Source of the DNA: an uncultured Collinsella sp. | Lineage (GTDB): Bacteria; Actinomycetota; Coriobacteriia; Coriobacteriales; Coriobacteriaceae | DNA length: 47,804 nt | Reading direction: 5' to 3' | Assembly: GCA_900541855.1 (NCBI GenBank) | Contig: UQLD01000019.1 | Coordinates: 1 to 47,804, forward strand | Part shown: one piece after another, positions 16,464-25,064 of the stretch | How the letters are laid out: each line of letters opens with the position of its first letter | Position numbering within the stretch: the first letter of the stretch is position 1 | Notes under the pieces: model-generated | The model's database searches: none | The model's input: only the letters and a program-made list of their open reading frames with translations | Told to the model about the DNA's origin: nothing | Translations under genes and position numbers: made by a program

Positions 16464-18025
16464 CGCTCGTACCTCCTCGCCGTGTGCTTTATGACGCAGC
16501 CGGCGTCGAGCGTCAGCGTCTGCTTCTGGATTGCCAGCTTGCCGACAACCCCGCCGGTCCTGTAGTTCATCGCTACCGCCATGCACGGCTCGACGGGCTT
16601 GTAGACGCTCCTGAACTCGTCCGTGCGCGTCACGGCGCGCTCGGTGGCGAGCAGCTCCGCCGCCTTGCGGTCCGCCGCCGCCTGCATGGCGTCCTGGGGC
16701 CAAGGCGTGGCGCTGCCTCCCTCCTCGACCTTGTCGGCGACGAAGATGGCCTCGCCGCCGTCGATGTAGCAGTAGCCCCAGCTGACCTTGCTGTGGTTCT
16801 CCGTGGCGTGGTAGGTGTAGCTGACCTTCTGCCACTCGCCAGTCATGGTGAACCCCTTGGTCACCGGGCCAAGCGCCCTCTCCTGATCCCAGAAAGACTG
16901 TATGATGCCCGTCGCGCCCTTAGTGCCCTTGACCCACACGCTCTGCGTGTAGTCCGTATCCTTCTTGACGCTCGGCCCCTCGTCCTGGCAGAAACCGATA
17001 CGCCCGCCACTCGAAACGACCTTGATGCCGAAGAGCACGCCCGTCTGTGGCGAGTCAGGGACGTAGACGGTCCGGATGCTGCCGTGCGAATCGCTCTGCC
17101 TGAAGCTCTTATCCGACTTCTTGCCGGTGCCGATGAGGGCGTTGGCGGCGCCCTCGACAAGGTTGGCGTCCTCGGTATCCACGCCCGGCAGGCTGTCGTA
17201 GCTGTAGCTCTTGACGATTCGACGACCGACCGAGACGGTCGAGAGGTCTGAATCGGGCGAGTCGTCCACCGCTGTGCCGCGCACCGATGCGTCCTGCGTG
17301 CTGAAGTCCACGTGCACGACGTTGCAGACCTCGGCGCGGTTAGTCGATTCGGTCATGTCCGACATGAAGCGCGCGTCCCTGCCCTCGGTGAACTCGGCCG
17401 AGATGGGCATGTCGGCAGGCTCGACGTAGCGCCTGTAGATCACGTTGCCCATTCGGTCGGTCGCCGGCGAGCGGAACCCGGCCGCCTTGAGGAGCAGGTC
17501 CACCGCGTCCAGCTTGTTCTTAGCGTCGTTGTCCCTGCCCACGCCGAAAACCAAGGTGCTGCCCAGAAGGAGGCTGCTGGGGTCGGCGTAGACGGTGAGG
17601 CCGACCGATTCGGCTATCTTGACGGCCTCATCAACCAGATTGCTGCCCGCAACGATCACGTACGGCCCGTCGAAGTCGTCGTCTTTGAGCCGCTTCAGGA
17701 GGCCGTAGGCGTTGATCTGGCCCTCGCGGTAGGCGCCGTCGATGTCCACCGAGTCCACCTGCGGCATGAATGTTCCGAGGCACTCGCGCCTCTTACTGCC
17801 GTCCGTGAAGGTGGCGTTGAGGTACACACGCAAGAAATCGTTGCCAACGTCGAACTTGTCAGCGAAGTCCAGGGATGCAGTCTCATAGAGCGCCGTGTTT
17901 GCGTTGCGCTCGATGGAGCCGCCGTTCTCGATGTCGCGCACGAAGTCGAGCTCGAGCCCCGTCTCACGTGATACGCGCACGAAGTCGTAGGAAGCGTCGA
18001 ACGGCCTTATCCAGCTATCAGCCAT
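16460..18025 (-). CDS. Tail-tip hub/tail-associated protein with carbohydrate-binding-like insert
   Basis: A 521-residue structural protein. The N-terminal half (about 1-250) begins WIRPFDASYDFVRVSRETG and has alternating beta segments, as in hub or tail-associated proteins of siphophages. Residues about 300-440 look like a CBM4/9-type jelly roll (TDYTQSVWVKG ... GEWQKVSYTYHATENHSK ... ADKVEEGGSATPW), a common glycan-binding module. The C-terminal part (about 445-521) includes KQTLTLDAGC. It follows the FnIII tail protein with an 8-base overlap. Assignment as hub is by position; the glycan-binding module suggests contact with the cell wall. Confidence 0.65.
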   Translation of the reverse strand: MADSWIRPFDASYDFVRVSRETGLELDFVRDIENGGSIERNANTALYETASLDFADKFDVGNDFLRVYLNATFTDGSKRRECLGTFMPQVDSVDIDGAYREGQINAYGLLKRLKDDDFDGPYVIVAGSNLVDEAVKIAESVGLTVYADPSSLLLGSTLVFGVGRDNDAKNKLDAVDLLLKAAGFRSPATDRMGNVIYRRYVEPADMPISAEFTEGRDARFMSDMTESTNRAEVCNVVHVDFSTQDASVRGTAVDDSPDSDLSTVSVGRRIVKSYSYDSLPGVDTEDANLVEGAANALIGTGKKSDKSFRQSDSHGSIRTVYVPDSPQTGVLFGIKVVSSGGRIGFCQDEGPSVKKDTDYTQSVWVKGTKGATGIIQSFWDQERALGPVTKGFTMTGEWQKVSYTYHATENHSKVSWGYCYIDGGEAIFVADKVEEGGSATPWPQDAMQAAADRKAAELLATERAVTRTDEFRSVYKPVEPCMAVAMNYRTGGVVGKLAIQKQTLTLDAGCVIKHTARRYER

Positions 18026-20204
18026 TGGCGGGCTCCTCCCACGTCTCCCACGTCGGGTCGCACGAAGCCACCCACGCGCCGTCGGAACGCTTCACGCTAC
18101 AGCTGAGGCGGGCGCGGAACCGCTCGCCGTGGAGATCACGCACCCAAAAGCGCCCCGCCATGTTCATGACCTCGAGGAATGACTTGTAGTCCTCCTCATC
18201 GAGCAGCAGGAAGTCCATGCTGTCCTTGACGTCTCGTTCGTTGATGCCGTACGAGACGGGCAGCCCCTCCCCGCCGTCGGCGAAGTGCAGCATCTTGTAT
18301 CCGTGCGTCACCTTGCGGCTCGAGCCCTTCTTGAGATAGCGCCCGAGCCACGACCTCTCAGCGCCGGCTCCCCAGTTGAGAGCCACCGCGCGGCTCGCCA
18401 CGGTCGTTTTGACCCTCGTCGCCGTGCTCACGCCAGTCGCCGCGTATGCGACCGCGACGTACTCGAACTCGCTGTTGAGCGGAGGCAGCGGGTCGCTCGC
18501 GCCCTCGCCCGCCGCAAGGTGAGAGCCGAGCTGCAGGGTCGAGCCGTCGGGCAGGACGCGCGACACGGTGAAGTGGGACGTCTCGGGCGTGTCGTCGCTG
18601 TCGGCCTTGCCTGGGAATACCGACAGCTGGCATCCCAGCCTCTCGTCGACGAAGATGTTGAGCGACGGTTTGGCTGGCGGTGCCCAGTCGGTCCGGAAAG
18701 GTCTCGAGACGGTGACCGATAGCGACGATCCGGCCGTGACCGTGAGCATGACCCTGTACGGCGTGAAGTTGACGAAGGCGTGTTGCGCGTAGCCGAGGCC
18801 AAAGGAGCGCGCGTCCTTGTCCACAGTCCCGCTCCACAGGAGATTGCCCCTGATGTCGCACAAAGACAGGTACTGTCGGCTGACGCCCGTCTCGTCGGCC
18901 ACCTTCCACGTGAAGATATGCGGCACCGCGCGCAGGGTCGCCCCGTCCGCAGCCGGGTCGGTGAAGAATGCCTGGGGCGCGTCCGCCACGGTATATGCCG
19001 CCGCGCTCGACCACGCTCCCCAGTCCTCGTCGAGGCCCTTGGTGCGCACGCGCACGGTGTACATGCCCTTGGCGTCCGTCGGCAGCTTCAGGCTCGTACC
19101 CGGGCCATCGACCGTCGTGGTGGTGGGACCCGTCGGCGTCGTGATCTGCACCTCAGCGGAGGCCTGCGCCGAGCCGTCCGGATGGTTGGGCACCCATTCG
19201 AGTGTCGCGGTCGAGCGGGTGGCATAAGCCGCCCTGACGCCCCTGATGGACGGCGCGAGCGGCGGGCATATGGTCGTGACCTCGTTTGACTCGGTCCACG
19301 GTCCCTTGAGGCCGCTCTTGACCGCGCGGGCGCGGTAGCGCACCGTACCCGCCGGTGCCTCCTCGTCCTCCCAAGAGGCGCTTACATCCGCATCGACCCA
19401 CGTCTTTCCACCGTCGGTCGTGAGCTGGAACTCCCAGCTGTCGACGAAGGCCGGCGCGTCGTGCCCCTTGAGCACGACCTTCGCCGCCTCCGCCTTGACT
19501 GCTTCGAGCATGCCGAGCGCCGTCGGCGTGGTGTAGATCGCCGGCGCGCTCACGCCGTAGTCCGACGTGCCGCCGGGGCCCGTCGCCTTGGCCGAGAAGA
19601 TGTACATGCAGCCCGGCTCGAGGCCGTTGTAGGTGTGGCTCGTGGTATCCCAGCTGACGGTTCCGACGTCGGTGAACTTCCCCGGGCCGTTCTTCGCCAC
19701 GCCGACGGTCACGGTCGACCAGGGGTAGTCGCCGTTCATGCCCGTGTAGTCGACGTCCCAGCTGACCTTCGCGCTGGTGTCGCTCAGGCGCTCCGCCCTG
19801 ATGTTCTTCGGCGTGTGCGGCGTATGGTAGGCGCGGCACGGGACCGTGACGGTGTTGGAGGCGTTCGACGTTCCGTTGCCGAAGCCGCCCGTGACGTTAA
19901 TCTGCCCCGTGAAGGTGTGGTTGTAGGCGCTTCCGTTGCCACGGTTGAGCACGACGTCGCGCGACGTGCACTGCACCCACACCCAACCGGAGTTGTTCGT
20001 CGAGTAGACCGAGCCGTTCCACGAGCCGCCCGCCGACGAGCTGCCGTTTGCGTAGCAGTCGATGGCGTAGCGCGTGCCGTAGCCGTGCGTGACGCGGTAC
20101 GTCACGGTGGTGTCCGTGCGCCCGACCTCAGCAACGTCCACGTACGCGCACCAGCAGTACTTGCGGTAGCCGCTACCGCCTTGAACCCAGTTTCCCTGCG
20201 CCAT
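18018..20204 (-). CDS. Large tail-tip protein with fibronectin type III-like repeats
   Basis: A 728-residue protein following the tape measure. Several FnIII-like segments can be read, starting around residue 130 (TPKNIRAERLSDTSAKVSWD), about 225, about 315 (APSIRGVRAAYATRSTATLE) and about 410. The C-terminal 110 residues (from about LNWGAGAERSW) form a separate domain with the ending DPTWETWEEP, similar in style to distal-tail/baseplate proteins. FnIII modules on phage tails are thought to aid weak binding to the cell surface. Position directly after the tape measure suggests a distal tail (Dit-like) or fibre-base role. Confidence 0.65.
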   Translation of the reverse strand: MAQGNWVQGGSGYRKYCWCAYVDVAEVGRTDTTVTYRVTHGYGTRYAIDCYANGSSSAGGSWNGSVYSTNNSGWVWVQCTSRDVVLNRGNGSAYNHTFTGQINVTGGFGNGTSNASNTVTVPCRAYHTPHTPKNIRAERLSDTSAKVSWDVDYTGMNGDYPWSTVTVGVAKNGPGKFTDVGTVSWDTTSHTYNGLEPGCMYIFSAKATGPGGTSDYGVSAPAIYTTPTALGMLEAVKAEAAKVVLKGHDAPAFVDSWEFQLTTDGGKTWVDADVSASWEDEEAPAGTVRYRARAVKSGLKGPWTESNEVTTICPPLAPSIRGVRAAYATRSTATLEWVPNHPDGSAQASAEVQITTPTGPTTTTVDGPGTSLKLPTDAKGMYTVRVRTKGLDEDWGAWSSAAAYTVADAPQAFFTDPAADGATLRAVPHIFTWKVADETGVSRQYLSLCDIRGNLLWSGTVDKDARSFGLGYAQHAFVNFTPYRVMLTVTAGSSLSVTVSRPFRTDWAPPAKPSLNIFVDERLGCQLSVFPGKADSDDTPETSHFTVSRVLPDGSTLQLGSHLAAGEGASDPLPPLNSEFEYVAVAYAATGVSTATRVKTTVASRAVALNWGAGAERSWLGRYLKKGSSRKVTHGYKMLHFADGGEGLPVSYGINERDVKDSMDFLLLDEEDYKSFLEVMNMAGRFWVRDLHGERFRARLSCSVKRSDGAWVASCDPTWETWEEPANG

Positions 20205-20205
20205 C

Positions 20206-22629
20206 CTACGCGACCCCCATCGCCATGCTCTGCTCCACCGCCGCGACGAAGGCCCTGAACGCGGACGCCACGCGCCCGTCGACGCCCAGCATGTCGCCGT
20301 CGAGGTAGAGGTTGTAAACGTTGCCGCCGCCCGCGAAGCCCGCGGCTCCGCTGGCGGTCGCCCCGTATGCTCCGCCGCCGGTAACGCTCACACCGAACAC
20401 GGCGGCCTTCTCGACGTTGCGCACCGCCGACCTCATGGACTTCACCGGCTCGTCCGCCGTGTCGTCGATGCCGAGGGCCGCGCCCTGCATCACGTAACCG
20501 AAAATCTTGCGGAACACGCGCGACGGCGAGTGGATACCCAGCAGGTTCTTGGCCGCGTCGATGGCGCCGCCCACCACGCCGGTAATCTTGCTCACGACCA
20601 CGCCTGCCGCGCCGCTGATTCCGTTTGCGATGCCCTGCACGATCTGCGAGCCGATGGAGGCCACGCGGCCCGGGATGGAGGACAGGGCGCCCATGATGGA
20701 ACTGCCGATACTCGAGGCCGCCGAGATCACGAAGCCGACCGCGCCGCGGATGGCGGAGCCCAAGCTGCTGATTCCGTTGCGGCCGATGCTCGCCAGGGTG
20801 GACGGCAGGTTCTGGATCGCGCCGCGGATGGCGGACACGATGTTGGTTCCGCACGTGCTGACGAAGCCGGCCATGCCGGTGATGCCGTTGCCCAGGAACG
20901 TGATGGCGTTCCTGCCGAGGCTCGGCCAGTCGAGCCCCGACCACGCCGAGACGAAGGCCGAGAAGATGGCCGGGATGTTGGCTATGAGCGTCGGTATCGC
21001 CTGCACGATGCCGAGCGCCAGCGTCACGATTGCCTGGATGCCGGCACCGAGCAGTATCGGCGCGTTCTCGTTGATCGCGCTGGCGAGGTTCTGCACGATG
21101 ACCAGGGCCTGCTCGATGAGCGTCGGCAGGCTGTCGGCGATACCCTGCGCCAAGCCGACGATGAGGTTCGCCGCGCCCTCTGCCAGAACGCCCGCGTTCT
21201 CGGCTATGGACTCGGAGAGGCCGGTGAGAATCTGCAGGCCGCTCTCCATGATGGAGGGCAGGTTCTCGGACAGGTACCCGCCGAGCGATGTCATGAGCGA
21301 CGCCGCCGTCTCGGAGAGGAACGACAGCCCCATCTCGATTCCCTCGGCGAGCTTGGGGGCGACCTCGCCGCCGACGTCGGCGAAACCCTCGGCGATGCCG
21401 GGCAGCGATGAGGTGATGTTCTCCTGCAGCGTGGACAGGTCGCCCTCGAGCAGCGTCAGGCCGTAGACCATGGCGAGGTGCAGCGACTCCAACGGGTTGT
21501 CACCAACCGACCAGATCTCGCCAAGGCCCTTGAAGCGCTCGCCGATCTCGTCCACGCCGTCAGACACGGCGGAGAGGATGTCGCCCATGGGCCCGGGCAC
21601 GGCCTCAGCCGCGCTGCCGAGCGCCTGCGTGAAAATGTCGACGAACGCCTGGCCGAGCACGGGACCGACCGACGTGACAAGGCTCGGTAGCTGCGACAGC
21701 GCCGTGCCGACGATGGTCGCAACGCGCGGGACGACGTTCGAGGCCGCCGTCTCGACCGACTGCAACAGCTCCTCGGTGAGCTTGCCCATGTCGGCGTCGT
21801 CCTTGCTCAGCTCCGTCACCCAGTTCTCCCAGGCGGCCTTGGCCATGTTGCAGGAGCCCTCGATGGTCGTCGCGGCCTCGCGCGAGGTCGTGCCGGCGAT
21901 CTGCATCTGCTCCTGCATCGTGTGGATGGCCAGCACGACGTTATCGAAGGATAGGCTCGACTCGTCCACGGCTGAGTTGACCGCGTGCGCGTCCTTGACG
22001 AGGCGCTGCATCTCCTCCTTGGTTCCGCCGTATCCGAGCTTCAAGTTGTCGAGCATGGTGTAGTTCTGCTTCGCGAAGCCCTGGTAGGCGTTCTGGAGGT
22101 CCTCCATCGCCGTGCCGAAGGTGTTCGCGTTGTCGCTCATGTCGACCATGGCCGTGTTGGCGTACTCGGCCGCCTTGACCGTGTCGCCGCCCAGCGAGGA
22201 GACAAGCGAGGCCGAGAAGCCCGTCACCTGCTCCATGTACCGGTTGGCGCTCAGGCCGGCCGTTATGTAGGCGCGGTCGGCGTTGGCCAGCACCGTCGTC
22301 TGGGCCTGTTCGAGCTGCTCCCACTTACCGGAGCACTGCTCGACGGTCTGGCCGGTCATGGCGGCGTAGTCCTCGAGGGACTTGCCCATGTTGCCGAATA
22401 TCTTCTTAATGCCGCCGACGTTCTGCTCGTATGCGGCGTATGCGCTCATGCTCATGCCCGTGATGGCGGCGACGCCCGCCCCCACGGCGGCGACGCCAAC
22501 GCCTATCGCCTTGGCGGCGGTCGCGCCGGCCTTGCCGAGCGTGCCCACGACCTTCGAGGCCACGCCCTCAGCCTTGCCACTGGCCTCGTCCTTGAGGCCG
22601 ACCTTAATCATCAGGTCGAGAAGGTTCAC
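20206..22629 (-). CDS. Tail tape measure protein
   Basis: An 807-residue protein; it sets tail length and is ejected at DNA entry. The N-terminal 200 residues begin LLDLMIKVGLKDEASGKAEG and contain an alanine-rich stretch typical of TP901-type tape measures. The middle (about 380-640) is rich in Gly/Ala with repeated helices (IAENAGVLAEGAANLIVGLA and similar) and hydrophobic segments. The C-terminal region has LGIHSPSRVF, a very common tape-measure motif. The start is GTG, one base after the gpGT stop codon. It follows the G/GT pair, as in lambda. Confidence 0.92.
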   Translation of the reverse strand: MNLLDLMIKVGLKDEASGKAEGVASKVVGTLGKAGATAAKAIGVGVAAVGAGVAAITGMSMSAYAAYEQNVGGIKKIFGNMGKSLEDYAAMTGQTVEQCSGKWEQLEQAQTTVLANADRAYITAGLSANRYMEQVTGFSASLVSSLGGDTVKAAEYANTAMVDMSDNANTFGTAMEDLQNAYQGFAKQNYTMLDNLKLGYGGTKEEMQRLVKDAHAVNSAVDESSLSFDNVVLAIHTMQEQMQIAGTTSREAATTIEGSCNMAKAAWENWVTELSKDDADMGKLTEELLQSVETAASNVVPRVATIVGTALSQLPSLVTSVGPVLGQAFVDIFTQALGSAAEAVPGPMGDILSAVSDGVDEIGERFKGLGEIWSVGDNPLESLHLAMVYGLTLLEGDLSTLQENITSSLPGIAEGFADVGGEVAPKLAEGIEMGLSFLSETAASLMTSLGGYLSENLPSIMESGLQILTGLSESIAENAGVLAEGAANLIVGLAQGIADSLPTLIEQALVIVQNLASAINENAPILLGAGIQAIVTLALGIVQAIPTLIANIPAIFSAFVSAWSGLDWPSLGRNAITFLGNGITGMAGFVSTCGTNIVSAIRGAIQNLPSTLASIGRNGISSLGSAIRGAVGFVISAASSIGSSIMGALSSIPGRVASIGSQIVQGIANGISGAAGVVVSKITGVVGGAIDAAKNLLGIHSPSRVFRKIFGYVMQGAALGIDDTADEPVKSMRSAVRNVEKAAVFGVSVTGGGAYGATASGAAGFAGGGNVYNLYLDGDMLGVDGRVASAFRAFVAAVEQSMAMGVA

Positions 22630-23351
22630 CTAGACCACCTTCAATCCCATCCGCTCGATGATGTCTGCGGCGATCTCGTCGCCGCCGCGCGTGTCCTCCG
22701 CCTCGGACCCATCGCCCGCACCGCCGTTGACGATGCTCAGGAAGGGCTCCTTGAGCCACTTCCCCTGCGCCATGAGGCGCACCGACTCGCTCAGGTACAC
22801 GCGGAACGCCTCCCGCTCGTCCCGCTCGCGCCACCGCGCGACCATGTACCTACAGAAAGGGCGAGCACGCCGTGGCCCGACGTACTCGCCCAGACAGAGC
22901 CATATGTGAGATGGGTCCTCGGCGGCTATCCAAAAAAAGGAGCCAGAATGTCCTTGATGCCGTCGATGCCGTCGATGGCATCCTTGATGTCGTTCACCCA
23001 CTTCTTGACGGTGAAGTCGGCCTTGTACTCCTCGAGCGTCTGGCCGTCGAGTGCGGCGAGCAGCTTGTAGCTGATCTCGCCGCCCTGGCGCAGCACGTCG
23101 GGCAGCAGACCGGCCACCATGTCCACGGCGAGGCCGTTGACCTCGGCGGTGGCGGCTGCTTTCGCGGCCTCGGGGTCGCCCTTCGCCTTGGCGGTCGCCT
23201 TGGCCTTGGCCTTGGCGGAGTCGGAGCGGAACTTGGCGTAGGAGGCCTTTGCCTTTGCGCCGAGTTCGCCGTTCATGACGTCCTCCGCCACGTCCGCCAA
23301 TAGGCACATGGCATTCTGGAACTCGTCGGCGTTAAGGTTGTCCAGCTTCAT
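22630..23351 (-). CDS. Tail assembly chaperone gpGT (product of -1 frameshift)
   Basis: The long form: the first 140 residues of gpG, then a -1 shift on the T7 run into a second frame giving 100 more residues beginning WIAAEDPSHIW, total about 240. The T frame has no ribosome site of its own. The T part has an aromatic start and an acidic region (GSEAEDTRGGDE), and its stop is directly before the tape measure start. In lambda, G and GT coat the tape measure and recruit tail-tube subunits. Gene order and the in-frame join make this highly likely. Confidence 0.85.
22926..23351 (-). CDS. Tail assembly chaperone gpG (short form)
   Basis: A 141-residue protein, the unshifted product. It has a highly Lys/Ala-rich middle (about 33-70) and ends DILAPFFG. 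It follows the tail tube gene by two bases. It should be made in excess over the GT form and act as a chaperone on the tape measure, absent from the mature tail. Confidence 0.85.
   Translation of the reverse strand: MKLDNLNADEFQNAMCLLADVAEDVMNGELGAKAKASYAKFRSDSAKAKAKATAKAKGDPEAAKAAATAEVNGLAVDMVAGLLPDVLRQGGEISYKLLAALDGQTLEEYKADFTVKKWVNDIKDAIDGIDGIKDILAPFFG
22932..22938 (-). promoter_or_regulatory. Programmed -1 ribosomal frameshift site (T7)
   Basis: On the coding strand the sequence is CC TTTTTTT GGATAG. In the G frame it reads TTT TTT GGA TAG; slipping back one base gives TTT TTT TGG ATA and the T frame. T TTT TTT is a canonical X XXY YYZ slippery heptamer, and the zero-frame stop follows two codons later. 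Confidence 0.85.
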
Positions 23352-23353
23352 GG

Positions 23354-23923
23354 TTAGGCTCCAATCTCCTGTTTGATATACAGCTCGTAGGGCACGATCT
23401 CGGGGTTCTTGATTGAGTAGTGGCCCGTGAACTCGAACGCGAACTGGCCCTTGGCCTTGTTCTGCGTCGTGATTTGCAGACCGCCCGTGTTGAGCGCGTT
23501 GATGAGGCGGATGGCGATATAGCCGTTGCCGTTCTCGCCCGAGTAATCGCCGATGAGCCAGATGTCGGCGAAGTCGGCCTCCGAGAGTGCGGAGCGCGGG
23601 ACGATCTTCCCCTCGGTCTCGTCGGCTGCGGCTGCGAGCTTCTTGCCGAGCGCGGTGTTCAGCGTCACGAAGGTGCCGCTCAGCTTGGCCTCGATGCTGT
23701 CGATACGCTTGAGCTCCATCGTGTTGGCGGGGCAGTTGTCGATGTCCTCGCCGTAGTCGATGAAGTTGGGCGTGGCGGCGAAGCTGGTTCCGCCGCTCGT
23801 CGCGCCCATCAGCTCGGACTCCGCGACCTCTGCGGTCTTGGGGTTGAAATTCGTGGCGAGCAGGCCCGCGTTGATGACGATCTCCTTGAACGTGTTCTCG
23901 GGGATGCGCGTGAACTTAGACAT
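23354..23923 (-). CDS. Major tail tube protein
   Basis: A 189-residue protein beginning MSKFTRIPENTFKEIVINAG. It has the alternating beta-strand composition of siphophage tube proteins and contains GQFAFEFTGHYSIKNP near the C terminus, the kind of closing strand seen in the family (for example phi13/TP901 tube proteins). It stands directly before the G/GT chaperones and after the tail terminator, the standard place of the tube subunit. It would form hexameric rings around the tape measure. Confidence 0.85.
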   Translation of the reverse strand: MSKFTRIPENTFKEIVINAGLLATNFNPKTAEVAESELMGATSGGTSFAATPNFIDYGEDIDNCPANTMELKRIDSIEAKLSGTFVTLNTALGKKLAAAADETEGKIVPRSALSEADFADIWLIGDYSGENGNGYIAIRLINALNTGGLQITTQNKAKGQFAFEFTGHYSIKNPEIVPYELYIKQEIGA

Positions 23924-23931
23924 ATGACCTC

Positions 23932-24300
23932 CTAGTAGCTGGTCATGTACTCAATGGTCAGGTTGATGATTCGGCGCTTCACGGCGTTGTCCTCGTCGGC
24001 CATGGCGTTGCAGAACGGCTCGCCCTGCATCACCCACATGCCGCCGCCGTCGCACGGCAGCAGCACGCCCGACAGCCCCAGCGCCCGGGCGATCTCTTCG
24101 GTCTTGGCGTTCGGCGCGGCCTCGGACGATGTACGGAACCAGAGGTTCACCTCGGAGTTGCACTGCGTGCCGAATGCCGCGGTCGGCAGGTCGTAGGTGA
24201 TGTAGGGCATCTTCGCCTCGCCCGGCACCGCCGAGTCGCGGTACACGGGAAGGCCGAAGCCCTCGAGCCAAGCCTGCAGCGCTGCCGCCTTAGTCGCCAT
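23932..24300 (-). CDS. Tail terminator/minor tail protein
   Basis: A 122-residue protein starting MATKAAALQAWLEGFGLPVY. Position (after the head-tail joining genes, before the tube) and features (ITYDLPTAAFG, EVNLWFRTSSEA) match tail terminator proteins of siphophages such as HK97 gp10-neighbour or lambda gpU-like proteins. It would cap the tail tube. The start is chosen because the ATG at 24300 gives the family length; the upstream extension is antisense-like Arg-rich sequence. Confidence 0.7.
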   Translation of the reverse strand: MATKAAALQAWLEGFGLPVYRDSAVPGEAKMPYITYDLPTAAFGTQCNSEVNLWFRTSSEAAPNAKTEEIARALGLSGVLLPCDGGGMWVMQGEPFCNAMADEDNAVKRRIINLTIEYMTSY

Positions 24301-24643
24301 CCGACACCTCCCACTCCTCCGCGCTGCACTGGCCGAAGCCGAACGACGCGCAGCTCGGTGCCGCCCCGTCGTCCGCGTTCGACGTGCAGCGGAAAACCTG
24401 TCCGTCGGACGCACGCTGGAAAAGGTCGCCGTACCGCAGCGGCTCGTCGGTGGTCACGGTGTAGACGTTCCTCACGCCGTCGTGCTCCGCGATGCGCGAG
24501 GCCGTCGAGCTGTCGCGCACGATCGCCGCCACGAAGCCGTCGCCGACGGTAAGGGCGGTCCTGAAGCCGCCCTCGCCGTCAGGCTCGGTCTTTTCGACGA
24601 GTCTCGCGCACGGCACCGCCATACGCTCGTAAAGGCGGCTCAC
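24290..24643 (-). CDS. Head-tail joining (stopper) protein
   Basis: A 117-residue protein beginning with GTG at 24643, which overlaps the previous stop as GTGA. It contains AALTVGDGFVAAI-like beta segments and DEPLRYGDLFQRASDGQVFRC, resembling the small barrel of stopper proteins. It follows the gp6-like connector and overlaps the tail terminator by 11 bases. Role as neck stopper is inferred from order, size and fold style. Confidence 0.65.
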   Translation of the reverse strand: MSRLYERMAVPCARLVEKTEPDGEGGFRTALTVGDGFVAAIVRDSSTASRIAEHDGVRNVYTVTTDEPLRYGDLFQRASDGQVFRCTSNADDGAAPSCASFGFGQCSAEEWEVSDGD

Positions 24644-25056
24644 AGCTTTCTCCAAGGGTCGAGTCGCGCCTTGAACTGCTGGCGCCACGTGATGGGCGAG
24701 CCGTCACCGCCGACGCGCGTGTAGCTGTAGCCGCCGAAGCTCTCGCTCGTATACGGGCTGTCCAGCTCCTTGGCGTGCTCCTGCTGCCAAGCCGCGACCT
24801 CGTCAGCGAGGTCGACCACGGCCCGCGGGATGGCGAGCGCCCAGACGGTGCCGACGAACTCCTCGTCCGTGAGGCCGTTGTAGGGCCATGAGTGCAACCC
24901 GTCGTTGAACGTCGAGCCCGTGATGCGGATGTACTGGCCCTCCTTGAGGTCGAGTGCCGCGGGCGGCACGAGGCGGCCGTCCTCGATGCGGACGCGCCCC
25001 GTGCGCTTGTCAGCGACGAACCAGTTGCGCAGCGACAGAAGCACCTGCTCGAGCAT
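24640..25056 (-). CDS. Head-tail connector (adaptor) protein
   Basis: A 138-residue protein immediately downstream of the capsid gene. It includes LLSLRNWFVADKRTG and a hydrophilic middle; an acidic helical segment (AVVDLADEVAAWQQEHAKEL) follows. Its place between capsid and stopper matches the first neck adaptor of siphophages. The exact family is not certain. Confidence 0.6.
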   Translation of the reverse strand: MLEQVLLSLRNWFVADKRTGRVRIEDGRLVPPAALDLKEGQYIRITGSTFNDGLHSWPYNGLTDEEFVGTVWALAIPRAVVDLADEVAAWQQEHAKELDSPYTSESFGGYSYTRVGGDGSPITWRQQFKARLDPWRKL

Positions 25057-25064
25057 CTCTGCGC

